A DNA stretch of 64,000 nt from Meiothermus hypogaeus (GCF_003574035.1 NZ_QWKY01000008.1:1-64000), one strand, 5' to 3'. Shown: positions 17,863-25,714, counted from the stretch's first letter. Translations and numbers: made by a program. Notes: generated from the sequence alone by a model not told the origin.

Positions 17863-18817
17863 CGCTCTCCTCCTTGATAAGCTGCAGGAAAGTCTCGGTC
17901 AGCGTCGCACGATCGCGCTGCACCGCCACCACCTCTGCCGGCCGGATCGCCTCCATCACTTGCCAGAATAGCTGGGCATCCCCCCGCAGGGTCAGCTTGC
18001 GCGGCTCGGGGTGCGCGACGCCCAGCTCCTCCAGGCGGCGGGCTATGACGGCATCGAGGGGCTGGGCGAGCTCCAGAACATAGGTTCCTGCAGCGAAGCG
18101 CGCGGTGAGCGCAGCTGGGGGCCCCTCAGCCACCAGTTCCCCCCGCCGGATGATGGCTACCCGGTCAGCCACCTCCTCGGCCACGTCGAGCTGGTGGGTG
18201 GTCAGCAACACGGCTTGTCCAGCGCGGGCCAGCTCGCGCACCATGCGCTTCATGGCGATGGCCGATTCCACGTCGAGCCCCAGCGTGGGCTCATCTAAAA
18301 GCAGCAGCGGTGGGCGGTGGATCAGCGCCATTGCCAGAGCTAGTTTTTGCTGCATGCCCCGCGAGAGGCTCTGGGTCTTCTCGCGAACCTTATCGCCAAG
18401 GCCCAGCTGCGCCAGCAGTTCCCACCCGCGCTGGCGGGCCTCCCGGCGGGGTAACCCGCGGATCATGCCGTAGTACTCGAGGTTCTCTATCGGGGTGAGG
18501 TGCCAATACAGGTTGCGGTTGCCCTCCAGCACGGCCCCGACGTGCCGTAGGGCCCGGGAGCTCTGCATCGGGTTCTCTCCTAGGATGCGCACTTCCCCTT
18601 CGTCGGGTAGGACCAGGCCACAGATCATCTTAACCGTGGTGGTTTTGCCCGCTCCGTTTGGCCCCAGGAAGGCCAGCACCTCGCCCGCGTCAATCTGCAG
18701 CGAGACCCCCCGCACCGCCTCGACCGGCCCCTGCTTCCCCACGTAGCGCTTTCGCAGGCCGGTCGCCTGCAACACGGGTGTGCTGCTCGAAACCACCGGA
18801 CTCAGCATGATATTCAT
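17831..18817 (-). CDS. ABC transporter ATP-binding protein of the lanthipeptide cluster
   Basis: About 328 residues. The Walker A motif GPNGAGKTT, the signature LSRGMQQKLALAMALIHRPP, Walker B LLLLDEPTLGLD and the switch His in LLTTHQL are all present. It resembles the CcmA/DrrA group that partners ABC-2 permeases. The start is uncertain: ATGs at 18817 and 18808 and a GTG at 18823 are possible, all about 20 bases downstream of the synthetase stop. It is the third gene of the cluster, before the permease. Function in peptide export or self-protection is inferred from context. Confidence 0.88.
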   Translation of the reverse strand: MNIMLSPVVSSSTPVLQATGLRKRYVGKQGPVEAVRGVSLQIDAGEVLAFLGPNGAGKTTTVKMICGLVLPDEGEVRILGENPMQSSRALRHVGAVLEGNRNLYWHLTPIENLEYYGMIRGLPRREARQRGWELLAQLGLGDKVREKTQSLSRGMQQKLALAMALIHRPPLLLLDEPTLGLDVESAIAMKRMVRELARAGQAVLLTTHQLDVAEEVADRVAIIRRGELVAEGPPAALTARFAAGTYVLELAQPLDAVIARRLEELGVAHPEPRKLTLRGDAQLFWQVMEAIRPAEVVAVQRDRATLTETFLQLIKEESDASGTAAAVR

Positions 18818-18836
18818 TATCACAATTATCACATCC

Positions 18837-21635
18837 TCAAGCCGGGAGCAAGGTCGCAGGCTCACTTTCCTTTTGCCGGTGCCACCCCCTCTGATCGAAC
18901 AACTCATCTGCCATCAGCATCCGGGGTCCTGCAGCCAGGCATCGACTGAGGAAGTATCCCACCCCTGCCATCCCGGTGCCAAGGTCGGCCTGCAGACGCA
19001 GCATCCCCTCTCCCGGGAAGGCACAGCGGCCGCGGTAGTAGATTCGATGCAGGTAGGCCAACCAGGCCAAGTGCAAGGCCCAGCGGCGGAAGCGGGGGTC
19101 GCCGCTGGCCTCCCATAGGTCCAGCAGGAGCTCCCCGTTGCCCGCCAGCCCATGGCATTGAGTGAGGGTCGAGCCCCACTTCTCGGCCATAACCGCCCGT
19201 GCCGCCCCCATCGCGGCCTCGAGGTAGCAGTGCTCGCCCGTGACCCGGTAAAGGCGTATCAACGCAGTGCCCACGCCCGACGAGCCGTTACACCAGTGGG
19301 GCCAGCGGCGGGGATCGCCGGGGCCGAAGTCCCAGTACCAGCGGCCTCGCACACGCTGGGCTGCTCGCAACAAGGTGTGAGCTCCTTGGACGGCCAGATC
19401 AAGCCAGCGGTCCTTACCGCTGGCCAAGCTCAGGTAGATGAGGAAGGTGACGATCCCCGCCACGCCGTGGGCATAACCGTAGTACTCCTTGCCGCTAAAC
19501 TCGCGGATGTGGGGCTCAGCAGGGATGGGCCAGGCCAGCGAGCCGTTGAGCACCCGGACCGTGTGTGCGAGGTATTCGCCCACCTCCATCGCCTTGTCCA
19601 GGAACTGTATCTTCCCTGTGTCAGCGAACAGCATTAGATGGGTAAGCCCGATCCCGGCCGCCCCATGGGCTATGTCAGGCAGCGGGTAGTCGGTGGGCAG
19701 CCCAGCTACTAGTCCGGCGGCCTGTTCCTCCATCGCACCGTCACCTAGTTGGCGGGCAGCTCGGTGCAAGAACAACAGGGGCCCCGCCAACCCGAAGTAC
19801 AGGCCTGGTGGCCGGTTGGGCTCGGCCGAGAGCCGGGCTGCGCACCATTCAGCGGTTCGGCGCAATAAGGGTTCGAGATCGTTGCGGCCGTGAGCCTGGA
19901 TGGCCCGTAGCAAGAAGAGGCCCACCCCGCTGGCACCGAACTGTATGCTGATGGGATCGGCCTTGTAGCCGACCCAGTTGGTGGGCCAAGGACAGTTCAC
20001 CCGGTGGTGGCTGCCTCCGGAGGGCGCGAACTGCGCCTTGTCGGCGATATAGCCGATGACTCCCGCCAGGCCTTCCGCCAGTTCAGCCTCGCGGGCGATG
20101 CGCAGGCAGCCTGAACGACGTGCAACCAAGGTCTCGGGTAGAGCGTCCACGCGCCGAGCAACCTCCTCAAGGGTGGGACGCCGCCGGGGGTCATCGTCCA
20201 TCAGCTCCAGCACCAGCGCCGCGGCCTTTGCTGGTAACCCCCGCTCGGCGGCAATAGCCCAGAGGATCGGGCCGAGTTGCTCAGGGATGCTACGGCCAGG
20301 GGCTTCGTCGCGCATGTGCAAAGTAGGGTGGCGGCCGGTGAGGACGAAGTGCAATACCGCACCCAGACTGAACAGATCATCAGCCACTGTGGGTGGGTGC
20401 TGGATACTACGCTGAGGAGAGATGTATCCGGGCGTACCACCGAAGATGTAGATGCCCCTTGCGGTGTCGAAGGCTAGCTCGAGGTCGATAAGCCGCAAAT
20501 CGCCTTCAGGGGTGACCATGACGTTGTTGGGGGTGAAGTCCTGCAGCACCACTCCTCGTTCGTGAGCCACCCCCAAGAGACGCACCAGCTTCCTGATCAG
20601 ACCTTTGACCTCGATCCAAGGCTGGTTCGAAGCCGCATCTAGGTGCTTGCGCAGGGTGCGACCAGGTACCAGCTCTTCAGCCGCGAAGGTGTGTCCCCCG
20701 TACTCGAAAAGGTCTAGCGGCCGGGGCACCGTCCCCGTAGAGGCCAGCTTCTCCAGCATGGCGTACTCCTGCTGCAGCCGGAACACCGCGTCGTACCCCT
20801 GCGGATCTGTGCCCACGTGCGGCCGGGCCTCCTTGAGGATTACTTCCATACCAGTGTGGATGTCAAGGGCCTTGTAGAGCCCACCCTTGTTGCTAAAATG
20901 CAGTGCTTTCAGCACCCGGTAGCGCTCTTTCAACACCAAGCCGCCCTGGCTCGACGGCTGAGACACTGGTTGGGGGGCCTGGGGCTGTGGCGGTCGGAAG
21001 GGATCCCGGGTCCAGGGGGGCGCGGAGAACCAGGGATTGCGCTTGTCCTCCACCTCCTCCCCGCTCGGGCTCACCATCACCGGCATGTAGAATCCGTCGG
21101 CGCCCAGCCGGAACAGGGGCTTGAAGGCGCCATAGCGGTAGAACACGATGCCGTCAGGTTTGTAGGGGCGGTCGGATAGCACTCGAGGCCCCTCCAATCC
21201 TCGCGTGAGTTCGTAGCACCGCTCAGCTAGGTAACGCAACTCCGGCTCCTCGGTTGGGTAGATGGTGATAAACTTGCCAGAGATACCTCGAGGCCAATAC
21301 GGTGCGTTGACCACGTAGAGTAGGTCCGTGCTCACGATGAACTTGAAGAGGGTTCCCACCTCAAGCAAAACGGGAAGGACACGCTCGAGCACCTCCGGCG
21401 CTGAATGGGGGGTTGCCGAAAGGTGCAGCTTCCAGCCTTGGCCAGGCAGCGCCTGGCCTGGGCGTAGAACGTAGGTCCAGATGCCCTCGATCTCATAGCG
21501 CCACCCGGACGTGCTGGCCAGGTGGCTTTTTAGGATCTCAAGCAGCGCCCGCGAGCGCCAGGGATAATAGTCGATGGTCTCAAACTGGTAGGGGTCGGCA
21601 ATGGTGAAAGGAATAACTTCCCCGTTTGCATTCAT
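18837..21635 (-). CDS. LanKC-type lanthipeptide synthetase
   Basis: A 932-residue three-domain enzyme that phosphorylates Ser/Thr of a precursor, eliminates phosphate and cyclises Cys onto the product. The N-terminal lyase-like part (residues 1-210) carries the LanKC signatures GWKLHLSATPHSAPEVLERVLPVL and PRGISGKFITIYP. A Ser/Thr-kinase-like domain spans about 235-510, with LQDFTPNNVMV as catalytic loop and LIDLELA in place of DFG. The LanC-like domain (545-925) retains zinc ligands Cys782, Cys827 and His828 (WCNGSSGVG and CHGLAGNGE). Class III LanKC proteins usually lack these; class IV LanL keep them. The precursor gene lies just upstream. Confidence 0.92.
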   Translation of the reverse strand: MNANGEVIPFTIADPYQFETIDYYPWRSRALLEILKSHLASTSGWRYEIEGIWTYVLRPGQALPGQGWKLHLSATPHSAPEVLERVLPVLLEVGTLFKFIVSTDLLYVVNAPYWPRGISGKFITIYPTEEPELRYLAERCYELTRGLEGPRVLSDRPYKPDGIVFYRYGAFKPLFRLGADGFYMPVMVSPSGEEVEDKRNPWFSAPPWTRDPFRPPQPQAPQPVSQPSSQGGLVLKERYRVLKALHFSNKGGLYKALDIHTGMEVILKEARPHVGTDPQGYDAVFRLQQEYAMLEKLASTGTVPRPLDLFEYGGHTFAAEELVPGRTLRKHLDAASNQPWIEVKGLIRKLVRLLGVAHERGVVLQDFTPNNVMVTPEGDLRLIDLELAFDTARGIYIFGGTPGYISPQRSIQHPPTVADDLFSLGAVLHFVLTGRHPTLHMRDEAPGRSIPEQLGPILWAIAAERGLPAKAAALVLELMDDDPRRRPTLEEVARRVDALPETLVARRSGCLRIAREAELAEGLAGVIGYIADKAQFAPSGGSHHRVNCPWPTNWVGYKADPISIQFGASGVGLFLLRAIQAHGRNDLEPLLRRTAEWCAARLSAEPNRPPGLYFGLAGPLLFLHRAARQLGDGAMEEQAAGLVAGLPTDYPLPDIAHGAAGIGLTHLMLFADTGKIQFLDKAMEVGEYLAHTVRVLNGSLAWPIPAEPHIREFSGKEYYGYAHGVAGIVTFLIYLSLASGKDRWLDLAVQGAHTLLRAAQRVRGRWYWDFGPGDPRRWPHWCNGSSGVGTALIRLYRVTGEHCYLEAAMGAARAVMAEKWGSTLTQCHGLAGNGELLLDLWEASGDPRFRRWALHLAWLAYLHRIYYRGRCAFPGEGMLRLQADLGTGMAGVGYFLSRCLAAGPRMLMADELFDQRGWHRQKESEPATLLPA

Positions 21636-21691
21636 TGCAGTACCACCTTGAGTCGGCAGATCGGCCGTCGGGAGGGCCGCAACTTAGGACT

Positions 21692-21823
21692 TCAAGCGAG
21701 GTAAGAACTGGTATGACCGCAGCTAATCGAGCAAGTGTGGTCGCAGAAGTCCCAATCTCCGTAATCCTCTTCCTCTAGCGACTGCATGGCTTGAAGCTGT
21801 ATGACGTTTTCGAACTCTTCCAT
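21692..21823 (-). CDS. Lanthipeptide precursor peptide (43 residues)
   Basis: A short gene 56 bases upstream of the synthetase, with a near-perfect AAAGGAGGT ribosome site (21827-21835). The 43-residue product has an acidic leader containing VIQLQAMQ, which fits the hydrophobic-x-x-L-Q leader signal recognised by class III enzymes, then EEEDYGDWDF. The C-terminal part CDHTCSISCGHTSSYLA holds three Cys and six Ser/Thr, as expected of a lanthionine-forming core. Ser32-x-x-Cys35 could close a ring; the SxxSx(2-5)C labionin motif is absent. The cleavage site and ring pattern cannot be read from sequence. I recognise no described homologue. Confidence 0.85.
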   Translation of the reverse strand: MEEFENVIQLQAMQSLEEEDYGDWDFCDHTCSISCGHTSSYLA

Positions 21824-21931
21824 ACGACCTCCTTTCTAGCATACGGAAACCGAGGCCGATCTGCCCTGAGCTAAGCACAGCAAACTCGACTTTCGTAATG
21901 GCAACGGAGTGTAAACGCTATTGCCTCGAGA

Positions 21932-21958
21932 CTAATATATTGGCGTAAGTCCAGTCAA
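21932..21958 (-). promoter_or_regulatory. Possible promoter of the lanthipeptide operon
   Basis: On the minus strand TTGACT (21953-21958) is followed after 15 bases by TATTAG, with an overlapping TATATT. This would give a 5' leader of about 100 bases before the precursor gene. The spacer is short, so this is tentative. Confidence 0.35.
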
Positions 21959-21971
21959 CAGCACGATCTTA

Positions 21972-22089
21972 ATACAGCGTCGTATAGACCCCCATACACT
22001 GCCTACCCTCCCCTGCTAGGGGAGGGCAAGGGTGGGGTTGTCTTGGAAAGGCAAATCCCCAGGTATAGCCATCTCTACGACGGTGTACT
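21972..22089 (+). mobile_element. 118-bp MITE with IS630-like ends
   Basis: The ends ATACAGCGTCGTATAGA and TCTACGACGGTGTACT are imperfect inverted repeats resembling those of the adjoining IS630 element, and TA flanks both sides. Inside is a perfect CCCTCCCC-TGCT-GGGGAGGG-type hairpin. There is no reading frame. It is probably a non-autonomous derivative moved by the IS630 transposase next to it, with which it shares one TA. Confidence 0.65.
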
Positions 22090-22132
22090 TAATACACAGT
22101 CGTAGAAATACCCGTACACTGAGAACATGTAA

Positions 22133-22585
22133 AAGCAACTATACCCAGTACAGCTGCAAAGGAAAGAGCGCAGCAGCCTGCTGCACCTGTGCAAAAAGCG
22201 CACCGTGGAGGTACGGGTCTACAAACGGGCCCGAGCCCTGCTGCTGGCCCATGAGGGGTTCAAGGATCAGGAGATCGCTCAGCAAGTAGGCCTCAGCCGC
22301 GTCACCCTGGTCAACCTGCGGCGGCGTTTTCAGCAAGAACGCCTCCAGTGCATCTACGACCGGCCTCGCTCAGGACGCAAGCCCCTGTTCGATGGAAATC
22401 TGCGGGCCAAGATCACCGCCCTGGCCTGCAGCGACCCTCCCGAGGGGTATGGCCGATGGAGCTTGCGGCTGCTGGCCGATCGGGTGGTGGAGTTGGGCTG
22501 GGTGGAGGGTATCCACTTTGATACGGTAGGACGCATCCTCAAAAAAACCAACTCCAACCCCAACAGGTCAGAAGCTGGTGTCTAG
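22133..22585 (+). CDS. IS630 transposase, N-terminal helix-turn-helix part (orfA)
   Basis: The readable frame runs from just after an ATG-TAA at 22127-22132. It encodes KQLYPVQLQRKERSSLLHLC and then the helix-turn-helix region RARALLLAHEGFKDQEIAQQVGLSRVTLVNLRRRFQ. The in-frame TAA as second codon means the original ATG may be lost; a GTG at 22205 is the first standard start downstream. Translation reaches the A7 run at 22541-22547, where a -1 shift would join it to the catalytic part; without the shift the product ends NSNPNRSEAGV. This part binds the element ends. Confidence 0.75.
   Translation, partial: KQLYPVQLQRKERSSLLHLCKKRTVEVRVYKRARALLLAHEGFKDQEIAQQVGLSRVTLVNLRRRFQQERLQCIYDRPRSGRKPLFDGNLRAKITALACSDPPEGYGRWSLRLLADRVVELGWVEGIHFDTVGRILKKTNSNPNRSEAGV
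22541..22547 (+). promoter_or_regulatory. A7 slippery site, probable programmed -1 frameshift
   Basis: In the orfA phase the run reads AAA AAA ACC. Stepping back one base gives LKKNQLQPQQVRSWCLGKLD and continues without a stop into the catalytic ORF, restoring the standard IS630 sequence (SWC-GKLDA-FLARME). Confidence 0.7.
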
Positions 22586-23244
22586 GCAAGCTGGACGCGG
22601 GCTTTCTGGCCCGGATGGAGCACCTATTGCACCTGTACGCGCTCCACCTGTACGCGCTCCCCTATGATCCCGCGTATCCCCTGGTCTGCTTTGACGAACG
22701 CCCCTGCTTCCTGATTGGCGAGGTACTGAGTCCTGTGCCGATGGAGCCAGGGCAGGCTAAACGGCAGCACTACGCCTACCAGAAGAACGGAAGCTGTAGT
22801 CTGTTCGTGGCCTTTGAGCCGGCCACCGGGCAGCGCTGGGTTCAGGTCTATGCCCGGCGAAGCGGCCGGGAGTACACCCAGTTCATGCAGTATCTGCAGA
22901 AGCAGTTTCCCCAAGCCCAGCGGATTCGCTTGGTGCAGGATAATCTTTCCACCCACAGCCCCGCCTCCTTCTATGCCCATCTGCCCGCGGAGGAAGCCTT
23001 TGACCTAATGGAGCGGTGTGAGTGGAACTACACCCCTCCCAGGGCTAGTTGGCTGAACATGGTGGAGATCGAGCTGTCGGCCCTCTCCCGGCAGTGTTTG
23101 CAGCGCCGGATTGGGACACAGGAAGCGTTAGAGCGGGAGGTACGCGCCTGGGTGGCTGAGCGCAACCGACGGAGGGTCACGGTGCGCTGGCAGTTCACGG
23201 TACACGATGCCCGGCAAAAGTTCGCCAATAAATATGTGGCGTAA
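22546..23244 (+). CDS. IS630 transposase, DDE catalytic part (orfB)
   Basis: The downstream phase encodes the RNase H-like catalytic domain: the first Asp in VCFDERPCF, the second in LVQDNLSTHSP and the Glu in NMVEIELSALSRQ. These are the DDE residues of IS630 enzymes. It is readable from the A7 site without an internal stop; the first ATG is at 22615. A short in-frame duplication gives LHLYALHLYAL before PYDPAYPLVCFDE, where relatives have one copy, which may be neutral or harmful. The full protein would be made only by frameshifting from orfA. Confidence 0.8.
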   Translation, partial: NQLQPQQVRSWCLGKLDAGFLARMEHLLHLYALHLYALPYDPAYPLVCFDERPCFLIGEVLSPVPMEPGQAKRQHYAYQKNGSCSLFVAFEPATGQRWVQVYARRSGREYTQFMQYLQKQFPQAQRIRLVQDNLSTHSPASFYAHLPAEEAFDLMERCEWNYTPPRASWLNMVEIELSALSRQCLQRRIGTQEALEREVRAWVAERNRRRVTVRWQFTVHDARQKFANKYVA

Positions 23245-23270
23245 AGGGAATAATACGACGGTGTACTACG

Positions 23271-24206
23271 CCAATTCGGAAAAGGACTTGACACCTACTA
23301 GAAAATAAGGGACAGGTTAGCCATGCGATACTACCCGTCCCTGCAAGAGATTGTAGCAGCCATAGAAGCCCTGCTGTTGCCCAGACGCAAGAAAGCCCCG
23401 CAAGGACGTAAGCCCTGCTACAGCGATGAGCTCATCATCGCCCTGGCTGTCTACCAGCATCTCTGGCGCTTCCGCTACGCCCAGGTTCTGCTGCTCTGGC
23501 TGCGAAGCCAGGGGGAGCCAGTCCCTGCACCCTCTACCTTCTGTGAGCGCAAAGCCCAGCTGCTCGGCCAGATGGTGCTGGCCGTCAAGGCCCTGGCGGC
23601 TCTGCTAAACCCTCCGCTGCGCCTGCGCATGGATTCCAAGAAGTTGCCCACCGCTGCCCTGGCGCGGGCTAAGCGGGTTAGACTCCCCGGCCGTATCGGG
23701 CGGGATCATGCCAACCGCACGCACTTTTACGGATTGCGCTTGCACGCCCAGGTGGACGACCGGGGCTATTTGCGCCGGGTGCTGTTGCGCCCGGCCCAGG
23801 AGCATGATGTGACGGTGGCCGTGCGGCTGCTACGGGGGTTGAAGTATGGGGTGGTCCCAGGAGACAGGGGCTACCTGAGCCGAGGGCTCAAGGCGGAGGT
23901 GGCCCGAACGGAACATGCGGCCCCATAGCGAGCGGGAGCGGCGCCTGAGTACCGGCCTGGCCGGACCGCTGGAGCGGCTTCACTTGTTGCGAGGGCATCG
24001 GATCATCGAGAGCGTCTTTTCCAGCCTGGATCGACTGGGGCTGAGCGAACGCCCCTACCGCAAAACCCGGGGGCTGATCTTTCACATCTATGCGGTATTG
24101 CTGGGCTACGGTCTGCTCAAGCGGATGGAGCACGACCTCGCCTGGAAGCTCCTGATCTCTTATGGGCGCAGGTTGGAGATAGGGTGGGGTCGTTTTTCCG
24201 AATTGG
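23271..24206 (+). mobile_element. IS982/IS4-like insertion sequence
   Basis: 13-bp perfect inverted ends (CCAATTCGGAAAA at 23271-23283 and TTTTCCGAATTGG at 24194-24206) bound one transposase gene. The left end starts three bases after the IS630 right flank, so the two elements lie side by side. The transposase frame runs 20 bases past the right end. Confidence 0.7.
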
Positions 24207-24226
24207 GGCTGGGGAAAATTGTGTAA
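23323..24226 (+). pseudogene. Frameshifted IS982/IS4-like DDE transposase
   Basis: Residues of a DDE transposase are spread over two phases. The first (23323-23928) has an N-terminal helical part, RMDSKKLP with the first Asp, and VVPGDRGYLS with the second. The second phase (to 24226) begins WPERNMRPHSERERRL and carries the Glu in HRIIESVFSSLDRLGL. The change of phase falls near 23890-23900, where the usual segment between GLKAE and the MRPHSE motif is shortened. I see no slippery run, so a deletion is more likely than programmed shifting. The transposase is probably inactive. Confidence 0.75.
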
Positions 24227-24259
24227 AGGGTGCTGAGGATGGATAGGAGGTTGAGGAAG

Positions 24260-24538
24260 ATGCCGAAGGCAAAGGAACGTGGCGGGGGCAAGCCCCTGCA
24301 GACCCAGGCTCCAGACTGGCTGGACGGCCTAGTGGACGAACTCTACGGCCGCATGGCCCAAGGGGAGCATCCGGGCTTCGCCTTCCTTCTAGAGGCCCTG
24401 TTCAACAAGGTCATGGAACGGGCCCGGGCCCGCTTCCTGGCCTCCCTGAAAGGTCAGGGGAGCAGGCCAACTGGAGTGAGGAGGGTGCGGAATGTGGGGT
24501 GCAGGAAGTCGCGGCGAACATTGGCGATGCGGGCATAA
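24260..24538 (+). pseudogene. Possible transposase N-terminal remnant
   Basis: The frame MPKAKERGGGKPLQTQAPDWLDGLVDELYGRMAQGEHPGFAFLLEALFNKVMERARARFLASLKG looks like a genuine helical protein start, preceded by TTGAGGAAG. It then loses sense (GSRPTGVRRVRNVGCRKSRR) and stops at 24538. The FLLEALFNKVMERARARFL segment recalls the N-terminus of IS256-type (mutator) transposases, but I cannot confirm this. It lies between a broken IS and a toxin-antitoxin pair, so a truncated mobile-element gene is the simplest reading. Confidence 0.4.
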
Positions 24539-24578
24539 ATGCGCTGAACTCTTGCTTTCTTCCAGTTGCTGCTGAACT

Positions 24579-25022
24579 TCACGCCTTCTTCCCCGCTACA
24601 AGAACCACGGCCTCAACGTCTTGGCCCAACCTGCGGAAGTGGCTGGGGTTGAGGGTGAGCAGCCGCTCGGCCTTGGCCTTGAGGGCAGCTTGGGCGATCA
24701 GGGCATCGTAAATGGCTCCGCCCACAAGGTTCAGCTTTTCCAGCCGCTGCAGCACCGCCCGGTAATCGGCTGCGCTCAGGGCTATGGTCTGGAAGCCCCG
24801 GAGGTTTTCTTCGATGAGCTGTAGGGCTACCGGGGGCGGGATAGCGGGGCGCAGGGGCAGGCGGGTCAGCACCGCGTACAGCTCGGCCAAGGTATGGGTG
24901 GCTACCACGCCGTCGTGAGCCCCTTCGAGGGTCTGCTCGAGCCATTCCCAAGCCGCGGTGTGGGCCGGGTGGGACTGGACAAAGGCAGCAACCAAGCTCG
25001 AGGTGTCGAAGAGTAGCTTCAT
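24579..25022 (-). CDS. vapC: PIN-domain toxin (VapC family)
   Basis: A 147-residue PIN-fold ribonuclease. The acidic residues expected at the active site are present: Asp6 in LLFDTSSLV, Glu45 in HTLAELYAVL, Asp103 in IYDALIAQAAL and a final Asn/Asp region at LTLNPSHFRRL. It overlaps the upstream antitoxin gene by four bases (ATGA), the usual toxin-antitoxin arrangement. VapC toxins cleave specific RNAs, often tRNA or rRNA; the target here is unknown. The location among mobile elements fits an accessory module. Confidence 0.88.
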   Translation of the reverse strand: MKLLFDTSSLVAAFVQSHPAHTAAWEWLEQTLEGAHDGVVATHTLAELYAVLTRLPLRPAIPPPVALQLIEENLRGFQTIALSAADYRAVLQRLEKLNLVGGAIYDALIAQAALKAKAERLLTLNPSHFRRLGQDVEAVVLVAGKKA

Positions 25023-25270
25023 CGGGAGAGTTCGTCCAGGCGTTCTTCCCTCAGATGGTTCAGGGCTTGGCCGAGGTTCGCCGTGGCCCCGCTCTCCACC
25101 ACCAAGACCCGTCCCTTGCGGCGCAAAGGGGGTGGGGTGCGCTGAGGCAGCAAGGTCAGCTTGCCGTCCTCGAGCTGTACCTCGAGGACATCATCAGGCT
25201 TCAAGTCCAGGCGCTCGCGCAGCTTTTTGGGGATAAGTATTCGCCCAAACTTGTCCAGGGTGATTTGCAT
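25019..25270 (-). CDS. vapB: AbrB/VapB-type antitoxin
   Basis: An 83-residue protein whose first 45 residues (MQITLDKFGRILIPKKLRERLDLKPDDVLEVQLEDGKLTLLP) form a SpoVT/AbrB swapped-hairpin DNA-binding domain. The C-terminal tail (NLGQALNHLREERLDELSR) would bind and block the PIN toxin. A TAATAT box sits seven bases before the ATG, so the transcript should be leaderless. The promoter contains two spaced TTGGCAA/ATATGC repeats, likely sites for autoregulation. It is coupled to the toxin by an ATGA overlap. Confidence 0.88.
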   Translation of the reverse strand: MQITLDKFGRILIPKKLRERLDLKPDDVLEVQLEDGKLTLLPQRTPPPLRRKGRVLVVESGATANLGQALNHLREERLDELSR

Positions 25271-25277
25271 ATTGCCA

Positions 25278-25283
25278 ATATTA
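25278..25283 (-). promoter_or_regulatory. -10 box (TAATAT) of the vapBC pair, leaderless start
   Basis: TAATAT lies seven bases before the antitoxin ATG. Direct repeats of the TTGGCAA...ATATGC type overlap it (about 25265-25300) and may be antitoxin sites. Confidence 0.55.
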
Positions 25284-25289
25284 GCATAT

Positions 25290-25714
25290 TTTTGCCAAAT
25301 TGACCTTCATTGCCGTCCCCCGGCTAAACTGCGTGATGACTCCTCGGACTGGAAGTCCGCTGCTTTGCACAGCAAACACGTCCTTGTGGCTTCTCGGTTC
25401 ACAAGGCACAGGCTTGCGCCCGTGACCACGGGACGGCCCATGCCGTTCCCATCCCCGCAGGCCCCGTCCAGGCCTGGTGGCGTAGTTTCGCAGCGATGGC
25501 CGGGTGGCCACCGCCCCTCCTCCAGCCTTCGGCTGGGCAGATCTGTCCGAGCCCAGCAAAAACCTTGACACCCCGCTTCGCGGCGAAAGAAGCTTCGCGG
25601 TCGCATGTAGCTTCGCTGACCCATGTATCCAACGGACTAGTTGCTTGGCCCGAAGGGCCAACACGTCTTGAAGGTCCGGGGGATTATAGCTCCCCCACAC
25701 CCCCTCTTTGCTCT
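25290..25714 (+). other. Non-coding, hairpin-rich region
   Basis: No frame here looks coding. It holds several compact stems: AGCC-TTC-GGCT near 25530, TTCGCGGCGAA near 25577 and a perfect TTGGCCC-GAA-GGGCCAA near 25645. It could be the end of a degraded mobile element or a structured RNA; I cannot identify it. Confidence 0.35.

Larger units (their letters stand above)
22092..23266 (+). mobile_element. IS630 family insertion sequence
   Basis: About 1175 bp, flanked by TA on both sides. The ends pair as ATACACAGTCGTAGAAATACCC (left) and, reversed, GTACACCGTCGTATTATTCCC (right). It carries one transposase in two overlapping phases joined at an A7 run. Size, TA target and gene layout all fit IS630. 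Confidence 0.8.
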
